A stretch of DNA of 64,000 nt from Cylicocyclus nassatus (Eukaryota > Nematoda > Chromadorea > Rhabditida > Strongylidae). The position numbers and the translations under genes were made by a program. Below, piece by piece: positions 1 through 10,828 of the stretch. The notes under the pieces were generated by a model. It was not told the origin of the DNA, did no database searches, and saw nothing but the letters and a program-made list of their open reading frames with translations. Position 1 is the stretch's first letter, and every line of letters starts with the position of its first letter. The stretch covers positions 7,119,753-7,183,752 of the forward strand of contig CATQJL010000223.1 in the NCBI GenBank assembly GCA_958299035.1, read 5' to 3'.

Positions 1-5
1 TGGTC

Positions 6-431
6 TTTGTTATGAGTATTGATTGCTTTCTATCGTTGACCAAGATGGTATTGATATTTACTGGGCCGACGTTTCGGCGTCCACGCCTTCGTCAGAGCCT
101 GGAAAAGTCAAAGACCATTTATGATACGTCCTTCCAAACGCCTCATCTCGCTACAGAATCGATTTTTCAAGATCAGATAAAGCAAAAACGCGCATGTTAG
201 GTCGCAAAGAGATACTCACCATAGAGATAACGAGATTTTGCCAAAGGCCACCCGATAGTGAGGTATACTAGCCACTACGCTATTTAAGGCCTGAGGGCCC
301 GCCAACGCAATCCGCCAACGCAAACCTCAGCTACGTAGGTCAAATTTACATAAGCTTTGGTAAGGTGCGAGCTCGTTTGTTACCGATACCATCTTGGTCA
401 ACACTAGAAAGCAATCAATACTCATAACAAA
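6..431. mobile_element. Foldback MITE with ~47-bp terminal inverted repeats
   Basis: The left end (TTTGTTATGAGTATTGATTG, from base 6) reappears as its reverse complement ending at 431. The match continues for about 47 bp with two or three mismatches. The 330-bp interior has no long ORF, so this is a non-autonomous DNA element. The target duplication is unclear because only five bases precede the left end. Superfamily unassigned. Confidence 0.8.
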
Positions 432-861
432 AGACGATTAGCCTTATAGAATATAATCGGAAATCAAACGAATATTTTTTTTAGATAATGAAAATTTAAT
501 GAAGCATGACAGCCGGCATGTTTTGTCCTAAGAGTGATTTTCTTCTCATAAAAAGCCTAGCATAAAGTCTATGGGTCCATAAGATGTGATCATTCTTATT
601 ATTACATAGATGATCGACAATATCTACCATGCATGGCGATTGCTTATAACGAGTACTGGAAATAGCAACAAACGTAGCATGATGAATGTGCAAAGCAGCC
701 CATTACTCGATACTGCAAGAATAAGCAGGTTCAGATCAGGAAACACGTACTGTCAAAAATTCCCTCGAAGCAAAGGGCTGTTCTATCTTAAAACTTTGCT
801 AATGAGTTACACGAATGAAAAACAAAATCATCCAATTGGTACAGCCTCCAGAAATTAGATT

Positions 862-940
862 TCAAATGTTGGTTTGCACGCTTTTTTGCTACATTTTTTC
901 TGCTGTCAATGTTGGTTTGCACGCTTTTTTTGCTACATTT
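862..940. repeat. Two direct copies of a ~35-bp segment
   Basis: A segment beginning TCAA(A)TGTTGGTTTGCACG occurs at 862-896 and again at 906-940, separated by nine bases. The copies differ only by single-base indels in A and T runs, so the duplication is recent. Confidence 0.9.
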
Positions 941-1833
941 CATGGAACTTGAGGATGAGGGGAACGAGGAGAAGGAAAAATCTAGAAAATCAAGTCCATT
1001 TGTAATGTTGTATTCTTACTATCAAGTGATGAAAATTGCTGGGTTAAATATGTTATAGGTCAAAGAAAAAAGGTTTCATTCTGAAAGAAGGGAGAAAGCA
1101 AGACCCAGCGCCCTAAAATAGACATTGGAGAAGAAGTTGTTTCTTTTGCAAAGCAAAAAATTTCAAGCATACTTTTAATCTGCGCAGATCTAAAAAGCGA
1201 AGCTAGTTACTCACTTCAGCCTGGAAATGTCCGACAATCAGATTACAAATGCTATTTATCCAGCCGCCAAGCTGCTATTTTTGGATGGAGATAAATCAAA
1301 TGGACGCTTAAAAAGAGCTATAGGTTACTTGTTTTAAAAGTAAATTACACCAATTCGTTTGAGAACTGAGTCACCCAACGACAACGCACCATAGCCAATA
1401 AATCATGTCCAAATAAGGGCAGTCTGAGCGCGGAACTCATAGTGGGAGATTCGTTGCAATACACTCAAGAAGATTGCTAGGAAAAATGCACCGTACAGTA
1501 GTCGATTAGGGAGCAAAATCGAAGACCTTGTAGAATACATTCAAAAGCGATTTTGCGCGCCATCCACCTCCAACTTGCTTTTCCGAGAAAATGCAAAAGA
1601 ACGGCATAAAAGCTGATATTGGTATTAAACGTAGTCCGATCATTGAATAGTTGTCATTTTGATTTTTGAAATGGCAGCATGGCTACTGCTAGCTACTTCA
1701 TGCCCATGTATTCAATCTAAGGTCACCGTATTAGCATGGCATGACATTCGTCAGTTCTTATGAGCTACCGTATGCGTTCGATGCAAGATGTGTATGCTGA
1801 TTATCAAAGAATTAATGTGCTTATTTAGAACGT

Positions 1834-1893
1834 GTTGAGCACAAGATATGTATGTCAGGAAAGGTTGAGCACAAGATATGTATGTCAGGAAAG
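1834..1893. repeat. Perfect 2 x 30-bp tandem repeat
   Basis: The 30-bp unit beginning GTTGAGCACAAGATATG fills 1834-1863 and is repeated without a break or mismatch at 1864-1893. It is two copies long and not in an evident ORF. Confidence 0.95.
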
Positions 1894-2815
1894 ATGAAAG
1901 CGACGACTCAGTTTTGTGAAAGACTGATCACATATGCGAGTAGACATCAATGTCCCGTAGTTATTCGTACTTGTTCCAATAAGTACGATTACCAGGTTGA
2001 CCCCATCTCGCTTTGCCTCTGTTGAAATGCGATTCTTTGGCGATTGAAGATTGTTCAAGGGTGCACGCAAAACAACATCGAGGCATTTCCGAAGCAAATT
2101 GAACGTCTGGTGATGAGAGACCAAGCATCAAGGTTGCTATTGGGAGAAAAGAAAAAAAGCCTGTGGAAGACATCTTGAAGGACTGACAATGATTGAGAAA
2201 GGGCAGCTCCACTGAAGGATTAGAGGTTTTACCGTACAACTACCACTGGAGGAAACAAAGTGAATGTTATTATTTGAGTACCAAGTGGAACTTATAGGAT
2301 AATATGAATTATACGTCATAAGAATACGCGTTAACAAACTCTTCAGCCTTTTGCAATGCTCAGAACTCTAAATGAGCAGCTTTGCTGCTGGTTATTGTTA
2401 TCATTGCTTACAAATAGTATTCATAGTCCTGAAGCGAAGATCAACTCGTATTACAATAGCTACATAAAATATAGAAAATACAGCGCGAAGCGGAGAAAAG
2501 ATTGCGAGACACGGTGACAGAAAGGGAAGTTTGTCGAGACAATAAAAATGCCCTGTATTTTCGTGATAAGCAGAGAGAAATTAGTAAACTGCACGCTATC
2601 AGTGACCATAAACTCAAATCTGCTAAAGTCTGAAAGTGAGTTGAAGATTATACACTGATCTCAGTTTTACGAGACATAGAAATGTCCGAGTTGAGCATAA
2701 ACCATTATGAATCTGAGTAAAACTAAAAAGGTAGAAAACTTTTCCGATTAGAAGACATGGGAGTAGATGAACTATGCCAACGCTGAGGGCAAAATGATGC
2801 CGAAAGTAAGGTTAA

Positions 2816-3110
2816 CACACTGACAACCATGCAGATTTTTAGCTGTCTGCCTTCTGGGACCAACCCCTCTTCCAGACCAGCCCAAATTTTACAACTATAA
2901 TTACGCATACTGCCGTCTACACTATACCCTACAGTACATCTAAAAGGCTGACAAAAATGGTAGAGGTCATTCCTAGATTCAGCGCAAAAGAAAGCTCACG
3001 GAGTGAGTTTTTTCCCAGAATAGTAATCATTTTAACAAAATACAAGCCTTGGCACACCTGGTGTGTCAAGCGGTCCCACGTGGTAGTCACTGCTTAAGTG
3101 GTCGTCAATG
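2816..3110. mobile_element. TTAA-flanked MITE, family 1, copy 1
   Basis: TTAA at 2812-2815 and 3111-3114 brackets an element starting CACACTGACAACCATG and ending GTCGTCAATGTG; the ends are imperfect inverted repeats. A sibling copy lies at 32064-32372. TTAA target duplication is the hallmark of the piggyBac superfamily; no transposase is encoded. The right end carries a short ACACCTGGTGTGTC palindrome also seen in the sibling. Confidence 0.75.
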
Positions 3111-3114
3111 TGTT

Positions 3115-5014
3115 AATCATAAAGAAAAGCAACTCACAAGCTATAGATAAGCGATAAGTTTTTAAAAAATTATGCAATTATCATATAACTGGGTAATACG
3201 TAAAAACACTGTAATGTGACAACTTTATGAAGCAGGGAAATCTTTGCAAGAAATGACTTCAATTTCATTATGCAAAAGACTATTTTGCACAAAGGGCAGG
3301 TCAGATAAGTGACTATAAAAAATTCACGATATTACCTCTGATTCCGAATACGATCAACAATGACGTCGAAAGTCATCTGAAAGAATTCAATCGTTGTAAG
3401 AGACATAAATATATTCTAAAAGTAGTTAGGATTTTGCTACGACATCACGAGACGTTTCAGCGGCAAATGCAAAGAACGAATGAAAAGTGATCTCTAAAGG
3501 AGAGCAAGAAAGAGACATTTATGCCAAACAGTAGGCTAAAACCTTATAAATGGATTTCTATTCGCGAAATTTTGTAAACAGCCTTTGGAAGGAATAGTCT
3601 TCTGAGTCTTTTTATTTTCGTCCCAAACCCATGATTGATAAAAGAGTTTCTCATGCATTTAGGGGTTTCTACAACAACATTTTAGAAATTTGAACCATAG
3701 TGTTATATAAACCACACAATAGCCAGAGAAATAAGTAATATGGAAGGGTGGGTGTGATTATGCGGGGAAGACAATTGGTTTTTTGTTGTTGTCGGGGCTC
3801 TACATAATGGACATTGAGAGAAAGAGGGAGGCCTTCAAACTTCTAGGAGGCAACTGGAAGCTACACCTCAGCTTTATTTGTATACTTTCTCGTGAACTTC
3901 AAACTTTTTAGTAAATAAAGAAATCGAAACAAGAATTTCGCTTTCACTGAACAGCTATAAATACTATTAAAACGTGAAAAGTTCCACTACGAAAACTTTT
4001 CTGATCCGTGGATTCAATAACCATTGGTCCAGGTGAGTACACACTCAACAAGGTGAGAAAAGTCCGAAAGCCAGAGCTAATAAATAAAAGATCAGCTCGG
4101 AAACCTGCAGACGTCTTCGAATGAATTTATTCTTCAGTTTTTCATTTCTACGGCCTTCGCCATCAGTCAACTGAACGCAGGACCGGAAGATCAAACAAAT
4201 CCCTCTCAGCTGGGATTTCTCACGTCCGCCGTCAATATTATGGTTTTTCAGATGGATCCACCGTCGATGGTGCCTAGAAGCCGCACTCGGGAAGATAGTA
4301 GCAGCTGTCTCTTTTAGGTGGGAAAATACTTTGGCCAAGTGCAATGAAGAAGTTGTAGGAACTAAGCTAGAACAATTCCAAATACAGAATCAGAATTTTC
4401 AAGCTATGCTTGAAGATACACAGCAAAACATTTGACCAGTTACGCTTCTGCAGCAACGTTTGAAACGAAATTGAAGTAAAAAGAAAACGATGAAAGAGCA
4501 AGATATTGCACAGTGATATCGCTGACAGAAAAATAGCCTCATCATCGTCGTTCCGTGAACGACGCCGTCCTTGTTTTGTTCGTAGAGTCACTGGAGGACA
4601 GTAAAATGACGCAGAGGCAGTGTATGTATGTAATAGAAGAAGACGCTTTTAGAGGAATTCTTTTTAACCCTTTTTTCAAATTTTTTCTAAGCCGGAAATT
4701 GTTCTCAACAATGACAACTGCTCGCTGCTGAGGTTATCAAAAAGTTAAAGTTTTTCGAGAAGAGAAAAAAAAAACGAATCCTATCTAAGTTAAAAAAAAA
4801 GCAGCTCAGAGATAGCGAGTGGGCAAAGCATTGTGAAAAAATGGGCATATTAATGTGGCAGACGCAGGTGTCAAAGAACAAATCTCAATCTAAATAAAGG
4901 GGTTCTTAACTTGCGTGAAACTGCTGTTTGTAGCGACGGATTGATACTATGCAGATCATTATTTGCAAACCCTTGCTCAATTCCAGCTATAATGAAGGAT
5001 GGAGATTTGACTAA
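3115..5014. other. No gene recognised (~1.9 kb)
   Basis: The stretch is AT-rich with stops in all frames. The longest open frames (minus strand, 4045-4591) are basic, have no recognisable domain and show only weak resemblance to sequence near 16.7 and 27.2 kb. Those three share a segment around an AAATGGCCTCA-like core, which may mark the right end of the A/B/C duplicated units. No RNA gene or clear regulatory element is visible. Confidence 0.4.
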
Positions 5015-5221
5015 GTGGGATTTTTAGATTATGAGAGAACTAATACTATCCTAGACGGTCAACCAAATGACAAGAAAGTAAAAGAAGATGGTTTTGTGAT
5101 TAGCAATGGTTTAGAATGGGCTGAATTTGCGTCAGAAATTCAAAGCATGCGAAAAGCAATCTCAGTTTCTTTTTCTTTCATACGTTGGTGTGGCTTTGCT
5201 TATCAAGGAACTTACGTTTGA
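5015..5221 (+). CDS. Possible internal exon, product unknown
   Basis: An open frame follows a good nematode-style splice acceptor (GGATTTTTAG just before 5029). From there it encodes about 60 residues that look protein-like: charged N-terminal half (D-Y-E-R-T-N-T-I-L-D), a W-A-E-F-A-S-E-I stretch, and an aromatic C-terminal end. No methionine start and no donor site are convincing. No family is recognised and no paralogous copy was found in the window, so it rests on the acceptor and composition alone. Confidence 0.25.
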   Translation: MGFLDYERTNTILDGQPNDKKVKEDGFVISNGLEWAEFASEIQSMRKAISVSFSFIRWCGFAYQGTYV

Positions 5222-5666
5222 CACAATGAATATTTCTGGTCCTCAAAAAATAGTCTAGTCAAGAGTTGTGCTGAGTTCTGTGATTCGTGCTTGAAGAAAT
5301 TCTTTTAAGGCCCTGTGATGTCAGACAATTGCTAAAAAAACTTGCAAACCTATTTTTGGTAATTGTTGAAATAGAAACTACCATACTGTTAGCTAAGTGC
5401 GATACTTCCAATCATTCCACAGATAAACGCGATTGAGTTATCGGGGTTGATGTAAAATATTGATTAGCATTACGCCATTAATAGTTTCTTGTAAAAGTTG
5501 CAGATCACGCGATGCTCTGAAGTGAGAAATTGCAAAGAAAAAGCATTACTTAGACATGAACCCATTAGCCAGACAGATAATGTGAAAGTAGAAGAACTCG
5601 CAGCTCAGATTTCAAAAGTATTGCTTGTGTTTGTTGCACCCTCGCTATAGAAATTAGCTTGCATTC

Positions 5667-5978
5667 ATGCAACTTGCACTTCTTTCAAAGTCAGATGGTA
5701 GAGACATTCTCATAAGTATGCCACGAGGTTATGACAACTTGCTAGAATCAAGAGATCCTCAATTTTACCCTACATATATGGGCATCTGGACAGAAAATTC
5801 TTGTCCATCCTTATCTCAAAGACCAAAAAATGATGGTTGGAGGCCTAAAATCACCCTCGATTCTGTGGTCCACGTCCCAATGAAGTTATGTTTAATGCGC
5901 GGAAGAGAAGATAAGAGATTATTTTTAAAAAATCGTCTTAGGATGATTTATAACAGTATAGTTGCTTCTGAAAACTGA
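5667..5978 (+). CDS. Unassigned 103-residue open frame
   Basis: An uninterrupted ATG-to-stop frame of 103 codons, long for DNA this AT-rich. It contains several proline- and tryptophan-bearing stretches (Y-P-T-Y-M-G-I-W-T-E-N; N-D-G-W-R-P-K-I) followed by a basic tail (R-G-R-E-D-K-R-L). There is no signal peptide, membrane segment or known motif, and its 3' end overlaps an open frame on the other strand. It could be a single-exon fragment, an internal exon or chance. No function is proposed. Confidence 0.2.
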   Translation: MQLALLSKSDGRDILISMPRGYDNLLESRDPQFYPTYMGIWTENSCPSLSQRPKNDGWRPKITLDSVVHVPMKLCLMRGREDKRLFLKNRLRMIYNSIVASEN

Positions 5979-6184
5979 AGAACATCATCTTTGGAAGGAG
6001 AAAGAATTGAATGCATAGAGACAACACTAAGCTGAGCAAAACCCTTCACAAAAGTGACAGATCCTTGACGCTTTGGGAAAGACTTTGTCCGAGGTTTCCA
6101 TGGGGGATAATCTTTGAAGACTGAAAGAGGAAGATTTGGGAACTCTGGTGGAGGAGTGGAATCATCAGTCATGCTTGACCCCAT
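5948..6184 (-). CDS. Possible proline-rich first exon, product unknown
   Basis: A minus-strand frame starting ATG at 6184 encodes an acidic then proline-rich N-terminus (T-D-D-S-T-P-P-P-E-F-P-N-L-P) and a basic segment (P-P-W-K-P-R-T-K-S-F-P-K-R). A GT that could serve as a donor follows the codons for S-V-T-F, near 6052. Composition is unlike random AT-rich DNA, but there is no domain match, and the downstream exon that would be needed was not found. It could instead be antisense to another exon. Confidence 0.25.
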   Translation of the reverse strand: MGSSMTDDSTPPPEFPNLPLSVFKDYPPWKPRTKSFPKRQGSVTFVKGFAQLSVVSMHSILSPSKDDVLQFSEATILL

Positions 6185-7046
6185 GATGAATAAATAAGCG
6201 CTCTTACACAGCAGTAATTATGACACTGTATCACAAGGGTTGGTGGATTACTGATGAGATGTTATAAATTCTATTTCAGAATCTTTCTTTTGTAGGCGTT
6301 CCGGAATCACAATCATTCAATGCCACATACGAAGCGAGAATAATTCTCAATCAAAGTAGATAATTGAGCAACGGAAAGACGATTTATGTTGTTCTTGAAT
6401 ATTTTCTGAGAAAAATTTGCAGCTGTATCAGATGTAATGACATGTAAAGTGACTTCAAAAGATATTACTGCGCAACCACATCTTTTATATGACGAAAAAA
6501 AACTCCGGCCATAAAATGCTTGGCATTTTCATGTTTTTTAACATATAAATGATAGAAAATAGTTTCAGACTTTTAATTCTTATTATGGAGCACTCTTTCC
6601 ATGGTTTGGTTTTTTATTAAACAAGCATATGCTAAATTTTTGCTTGAAAAGAGAAACATGAAAGAGGGATGGGGAAGGAGAGGAAGACTGCAATGATCTT
6701 ACACGAAAGAAGTATGGGTTGTTCTATGAAGTCGAAAAAAAAACAGCAGACTATGGAGGTTGCAAGGAAGAACTGGGGCGTTTTAGCAGCCTTCAAACTC
6801 AAAAAAGTGATTGCGAATAAGGATTGTGCGAGTTGGCGCTCCAATGGCCTTGTGCACCTCCAGCTGTGCAATGATGCGCCTCCCTAAGATCTGGTCCATA
6901 GGAGTGGGAGGAGAGGATCACAAGGTTTCTTCAGACAAAGAGAGGATGGACGTTGAAAAGGGAGCGGGTCGCTTAAGTTGTGAAAACAGAAGTGCAAATT
7001 TTGGCGCGTTCCATTACCACAAACTCGGCATTTGCATATTATTCTA
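6185..7046. other. No gene recognised (~0.86 kb)
   Basis: Short overlapping ORFs occur on both strands around 6630-6890, none with a recognisable motif or splice context. No repeat ends, RNA gene or promoter element could be supported. Confidence 0.4.
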
Positions 7047-7258
7047 CAATACCGCTCACATTTTTTGAAAAAAAGACGCGAATGTATGGACATGTATGGA
7101 CATGTACGGACATGTCCATACATGTATGGACATGTCCGCACATGTATGGACATGTCCGTACATGTCCGTACATGTCCATACATGTATGGACATGTCCGTA
7201 CATGTCCATACATGTCCATACATTCGCGTCTTTTTTTCAAAAAATGTGAGCGGTATTG
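7047..7258. mobile_element. Palindromic decamer MITE, copy 1
   Basis: TA at 7045-7046 and 7259-7260 flanks inverted ends beginning CAATACCGCTCACATTTTTT and running inward about 40 bp. The whole core (about 7083-7222) is an uninterrupted array of 10-bp units built on the palindrome ACATGT: thirteen consecutive CATGT-headed decamers from 7091 to 7220. Flanking dinucleotides vary (GG/AT/GT/GC before; AT/AC/CC after). The element can fold on itself both as a whole and unit by unit. TA duplication fits a Tc1/mariner-mobilised MITE. ORFs across it are artefacts of the array. A second copy is at 39141-39371. Confidence 0.9.
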
Positions 7259-7539
7259 TACAACTTGCTGAGCAAAATTATCTCTACTTTTTTTGGATTT
7301 GCTCCCCAAATATTACACTTTTGGCTCTGTATCTCTATCAAGTAAGCCAACTAGTATTTGAAACAAAGCTTTAAAGATTTCATTTAACTAAACTAAAAGG
7401 GCGAAGTGCTCAGCTGTTGGAAAGACAAAGAATTTTTCAGTACAGCTTTGATGCAAAAAGCATTGTGTAATCAATCAAAGGGATAAGAGAGAAGAGTAAT
7501 GCAAATTCAGTAATAATGAAGATTTGGAACAGTAATAAT

Positions 7540-7629
7540 GGTCCTAGTACAGATTTGAACCTACCCATACACACCTATTCCAAAGAATGCATAGGCTCTA
7601 ACCAACTTGTTTCGTAGACTGCTATACCA
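7540..7629 (-). pseudogene. Degenerate tRNA-like sequence (A-box and B-box remnants)
   Basis: Read on the minus strand, the segment contains AAGTTGGTTAGAGC, a good D-arm/A-box core. About 40 nt later comes GGTAGGTTCAAATCTGTAC, a B-box with a TTCAAAT T-loop. A CCTAT/ATAGG pair sits where the anticodon stem would be. The acceptor stem and T-stem pair poorly and the 5' part is too long, so it is not a functional tRNA. It may be a decayed tRNA or the head of a tRNA-derived SINE. Confidence 0.3.
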
Positions 7630-7816
7630 TCTACTCTTATGCTTGCTTCATGTAAATTCGCTGTTCTATGTCATAGAAGCTTCGGAACAGAAGTTTCTGT
7701 AGATATTTTGACATTTTTGAGTTTGTAGAAGAACATGCCTGAAGATTTACCGAGATTGCATCAGTTGTTTCTTGAGATAACGTCACAATTATTTAGTAAA
7801 CAATTTGATGTTAGGT

Positions 7817-8010
7817 TCTTCAGCACTTGTTGCAGATAGTCTGGAATGGTGCGGAATGGTGTTGAGCAGCACAGACTTGGTGCTGCGGCCTTCGCCGATT
7901 GTAAACCTATGTGCAGTTGTTGGCAACACCACTTTGCTGCTATATTCTGCATCATTTGTTGCAAATAGTGTGGAATGGTGTGGAATGGTGATGAGCAACA
8001 CCAACTACTG
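7817..8010. repeat. Interspersed repeat with TGGAATGGTG decamers, locus 1
   Basis: Two similar halves (about 7825-7885 and 7955-8008) each contain TTGCA.ATAGT, two tandem TGGAATGGTG-like decamers and a GAGCA(G/A)CAC segment. The same arrangement recurs at 18480-18790. The decamer closely resembles the TGGATTGGTG unit in the foldback element at 18162-18403, so these loci may belong to one family. No ends or target duplication could be fixed. Confidence 0.6.
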
Positions 8011-8183
8011 ATTCGCCAACCGCAGTCTTCTACATTTGCTCAGCAAATGTTATCCATTTCGAGCAAGCAGAAAGACGGCTAATGCATATTGTGCACTTAT
8101 TCGTATAAAGGGCATAAAACACGGAGGATTTACTGTAAGATGCCCCAAGTGCAGAGGAGCTCGAGAGTGGTACAATGTCTATA

Positions 8184-8195
8184 CCCCCCCCCCCC
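8184..8195. repeat. C12 homopolymer tract
   Basis: Twelve consecutive C on the plus strand, followed two bases later (GAAA) by a T9 run. One of ten C or G runs of at least 11 in this window; see the separate finding. Confidence 0.95.
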
Positions 8196-10811
8196 GAAAT
8201 TTTTTTTTGAATTGCTTTCCCATATTTATAGCGAGTTTCCATGTCTAATTTTCGGAAACTACTTATTATTGCTTGAAATTTGAATTGTCATAAAGTCGAA
8301 TGTTTCAAAAGGAAAGAGTTTATGACTAACATAACTTCGTAGCTCTTTGGAAATCTTGGAATTTTTGTATATTATCACCCAATTCGACTTTTCAGACTCT
8401 TCATCGAGAAACTGCGAGAAAAGAGGGCTATCAAAATTCTAACTCTCGTGGTGCTATTTCCGAAAATGCTTGTACTGAAATTATAAAAAGCGAAAATAGA
8501 ATAGTCGCAAGAATTCCACGTTTAAAACGAGCTCTACAAGTTTCTACGATTTAGATGTCCCTCATGAGGTTTTTGCGGAAACAAATGCTTGAGACTAATT
8601 CGAAAGAAGGCGGTCAACCTCGTGCTTGTAAACAGCCAGGAGGTGGCATAGAAATTGACACAGGGTTAATGCCCATCAAGAAGTGGCCGTTCTCAGATTT
8701 AGACACTATTTTTCATGCTTGGCTATTGCTCATGCCAAGTCTTGAGATAGCAACAAATGTAGCAGTTGATAAATGTACAAAGCAGCCCATTACCCACTAC
8801 TGCATAAATGGACAAGCAAGCAACTATAAATCAAGAAACAAGCACGGGATGAAGTCCACCCAAAAAGTGATGGCATAAACCCAACTGTGCTAGAAATGTC
8901 CCGCGGATTTTTGCTGATGAGGCAAACGACAGCAAAACAGAACCATTTGAAGGGTCCAGACGTCAGAAAATTAGATTTCAAAAACTCCAAATCTGCTGAA
9001 ATTTATGTGTACTTTTGTTTGCTACACAGCTCGTGAATTACACTAAGACAAGGAAAAACGAACAGCAGACTAAAATTATAAATTGCGAGTTCTAAACCCT
9101 TTACGCTTAACTTAACTTCTAGACATTAAGAATATTGCTGAGACAGCTGAATTGCACCTATTAAACTTCAAGTATTTTTACAGAAAAAGGAAAAAAATTT
9201 TACTTTAGCATTGGACTTTGCAAAGAACTACTCAATTTAGGCTGAAAATGCCCACATGGACAACCATATTGCAAATCGTATTTATCCAGCGGCTAGTGCT
9301 GCTATTTTTCGATTCGACTAAGCTGAATGGACTTTCACAGAGAGTTAGAAGTCACTTTTTTCATTCTAAATCACGCTCAATCAATTCGAGGCTAACTCAA
9401 CGAAAGCGATGACATGACAGACAGACATAAAGCAGATCTAAATAAAGGCAAACCGCGCCTAGAGCTTAATACAAACAAAGCTCTTGCAATATACTTAAGA
9501 AGATTGTGGAAAAAGTGCAGCTTCAAGATATTGGAGTCATCGAAGCTGCTTGACACCTCAATATCCTCCCGTGTCCTTTCCCTCACCTCAGCTTGTTTTT
9601 CAGAAAACAATGACTTTGACAATACAAATAGGGTGGCGGACTTTATGAACGATAGCGCGCGCTTAGGCAGGCGTGTGTCAATAAGGTGCGCACTGTTAGC
9701 CCCGCCTATCGCAAGATGGACGAGTTTTTTGCAGTACAGCTCTAGCACTGGTTCATGTTCCCTAGTCAAGTGAAAGCAACTTCTGATAGTGATATAAGCT
9801 TGTTGCAAGCTGAAGTGAAGCTTGACTATTTATAGAATTTTGTTCTGCTTTTGTTTCTTTTTTTGCCAGTCATGAGCAGCTAATGTTTTGATTGCGAAAT
9901 TCAAGAGATTTGCTGATTTACCTATGAATGACCGAGTGACTCGTGGATATCCAACATTGAAGTGTGAAATCAATCTAGAACACCTCAGGCATGATTGTCT
10001 GAGTGACCTCACATCTTACGACTAGTTCACACGCAATTTCGATTGAGTTACAGATCAATTTATACGGAGGGTAGCAGTTCTTAGAAGCAAACAAAAAATT
10101 TTGTTATCTAAAGCAGATTCGAAAAAATATAAGTCAGTGTGATTTTCTTTGTCCTGAAATCTGAAAAAGTTTGTGTGATATGACCGCATTTGCAAAACGA
10201 GTGATATCTGATCGTGCCATAACCAAATGTAATGATGTACACAAGTTTTTGAAATTATTTTGCTTGTCGTCACAATGAAATCTGTTTTTCGCAAGCTCTT
10301 TGAACATTATTAGGGTTTCAAAACTTACTTTTCCGATTAAAGAGATAATCGTGTTGGTCATTTCAGAAATGATAATAATTCTCGATAAGCTGACTTCTTT
10401 TTGAACTAAAATTGAGAGTGCATAATAAATAATATTCAATATAGCAACAGATGCGAATAAAGAAAAACACTTTTCGCAATTTGGACAAACCTACTAGGAG
10501 CTAATAACATACATTGAAAAGAGCTTGCGAACTAATTTATAATGAAAGAAGATCTGAAAACCGATTTTTAATTTAATTGAAGTTTCGAAATCTACGTTAT
10601 CCAAATTGCAAGCTACTGAAGAAGCATGAAGGGATTGTTAGAGAGTTTTTCAATGGCTGAGCGCATTCCTAGGCTAATTAACAAGGGGGCGGAGCGATCA
10701 GCGCAGCGCGTACGGTACCCAGCTGGCACATGCTATCGTTCATAAAGTCATACACCCATACAAATACCATGCTTCTACTCAAAACCTCTCCTGATTATTT
10801 TCAGCCCCCCT

Positions 10812-10828
10812 CCCCCCCCCCCCCCCCC
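10812..10828. repeat. C17 homopolymer tract
   Basis: The longest mononucleotide C run in the window, within a wider C-rich stretch (10805-10833) broken only by single T bases. It has G-quadruplex potential on the minus strand. Confidence 0.95.

Larger units (their letters stand above)
600..2640. other. Diverged duplication block A (unassigned gene-family remnant)
   Basis: This block has no complete gene but holds at least four short segments that recur, in the same order, near 8.7-13.7 kb and 19.6-22.8 kb. They lie at about 610-720 (plus frame D-N-I-Y-H-A-W), 1225-1330 (plus frame N-A-I-Y-P-A-A-K), 2020-2130 (plus frame K-C-D-S-L-A-I-E-D-C) and 2500-2640. In the first and third, copies differ mostly at third codon positions in the stated frame, which suggests they were once exons on the plus strand. 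No product is recognised. The intervening DNA looks non-coding. Confidence 0.5.

Noticed and set aside
7083..7222. CRISPR-like array
   Set aside because: Units are contiguous 10-mers without unique spacers, in a eukaryotic MITE.
6884..7309. 141-codon minus-strand ORF rich in repeated M-Y-G-H-V-R-T-C
   Set aside because: It translates the ACATGT decamer array. A 10-bp period read in triplets gives a 30-bp repeat without stops, so four overlapping ORFs on both strands appear there.
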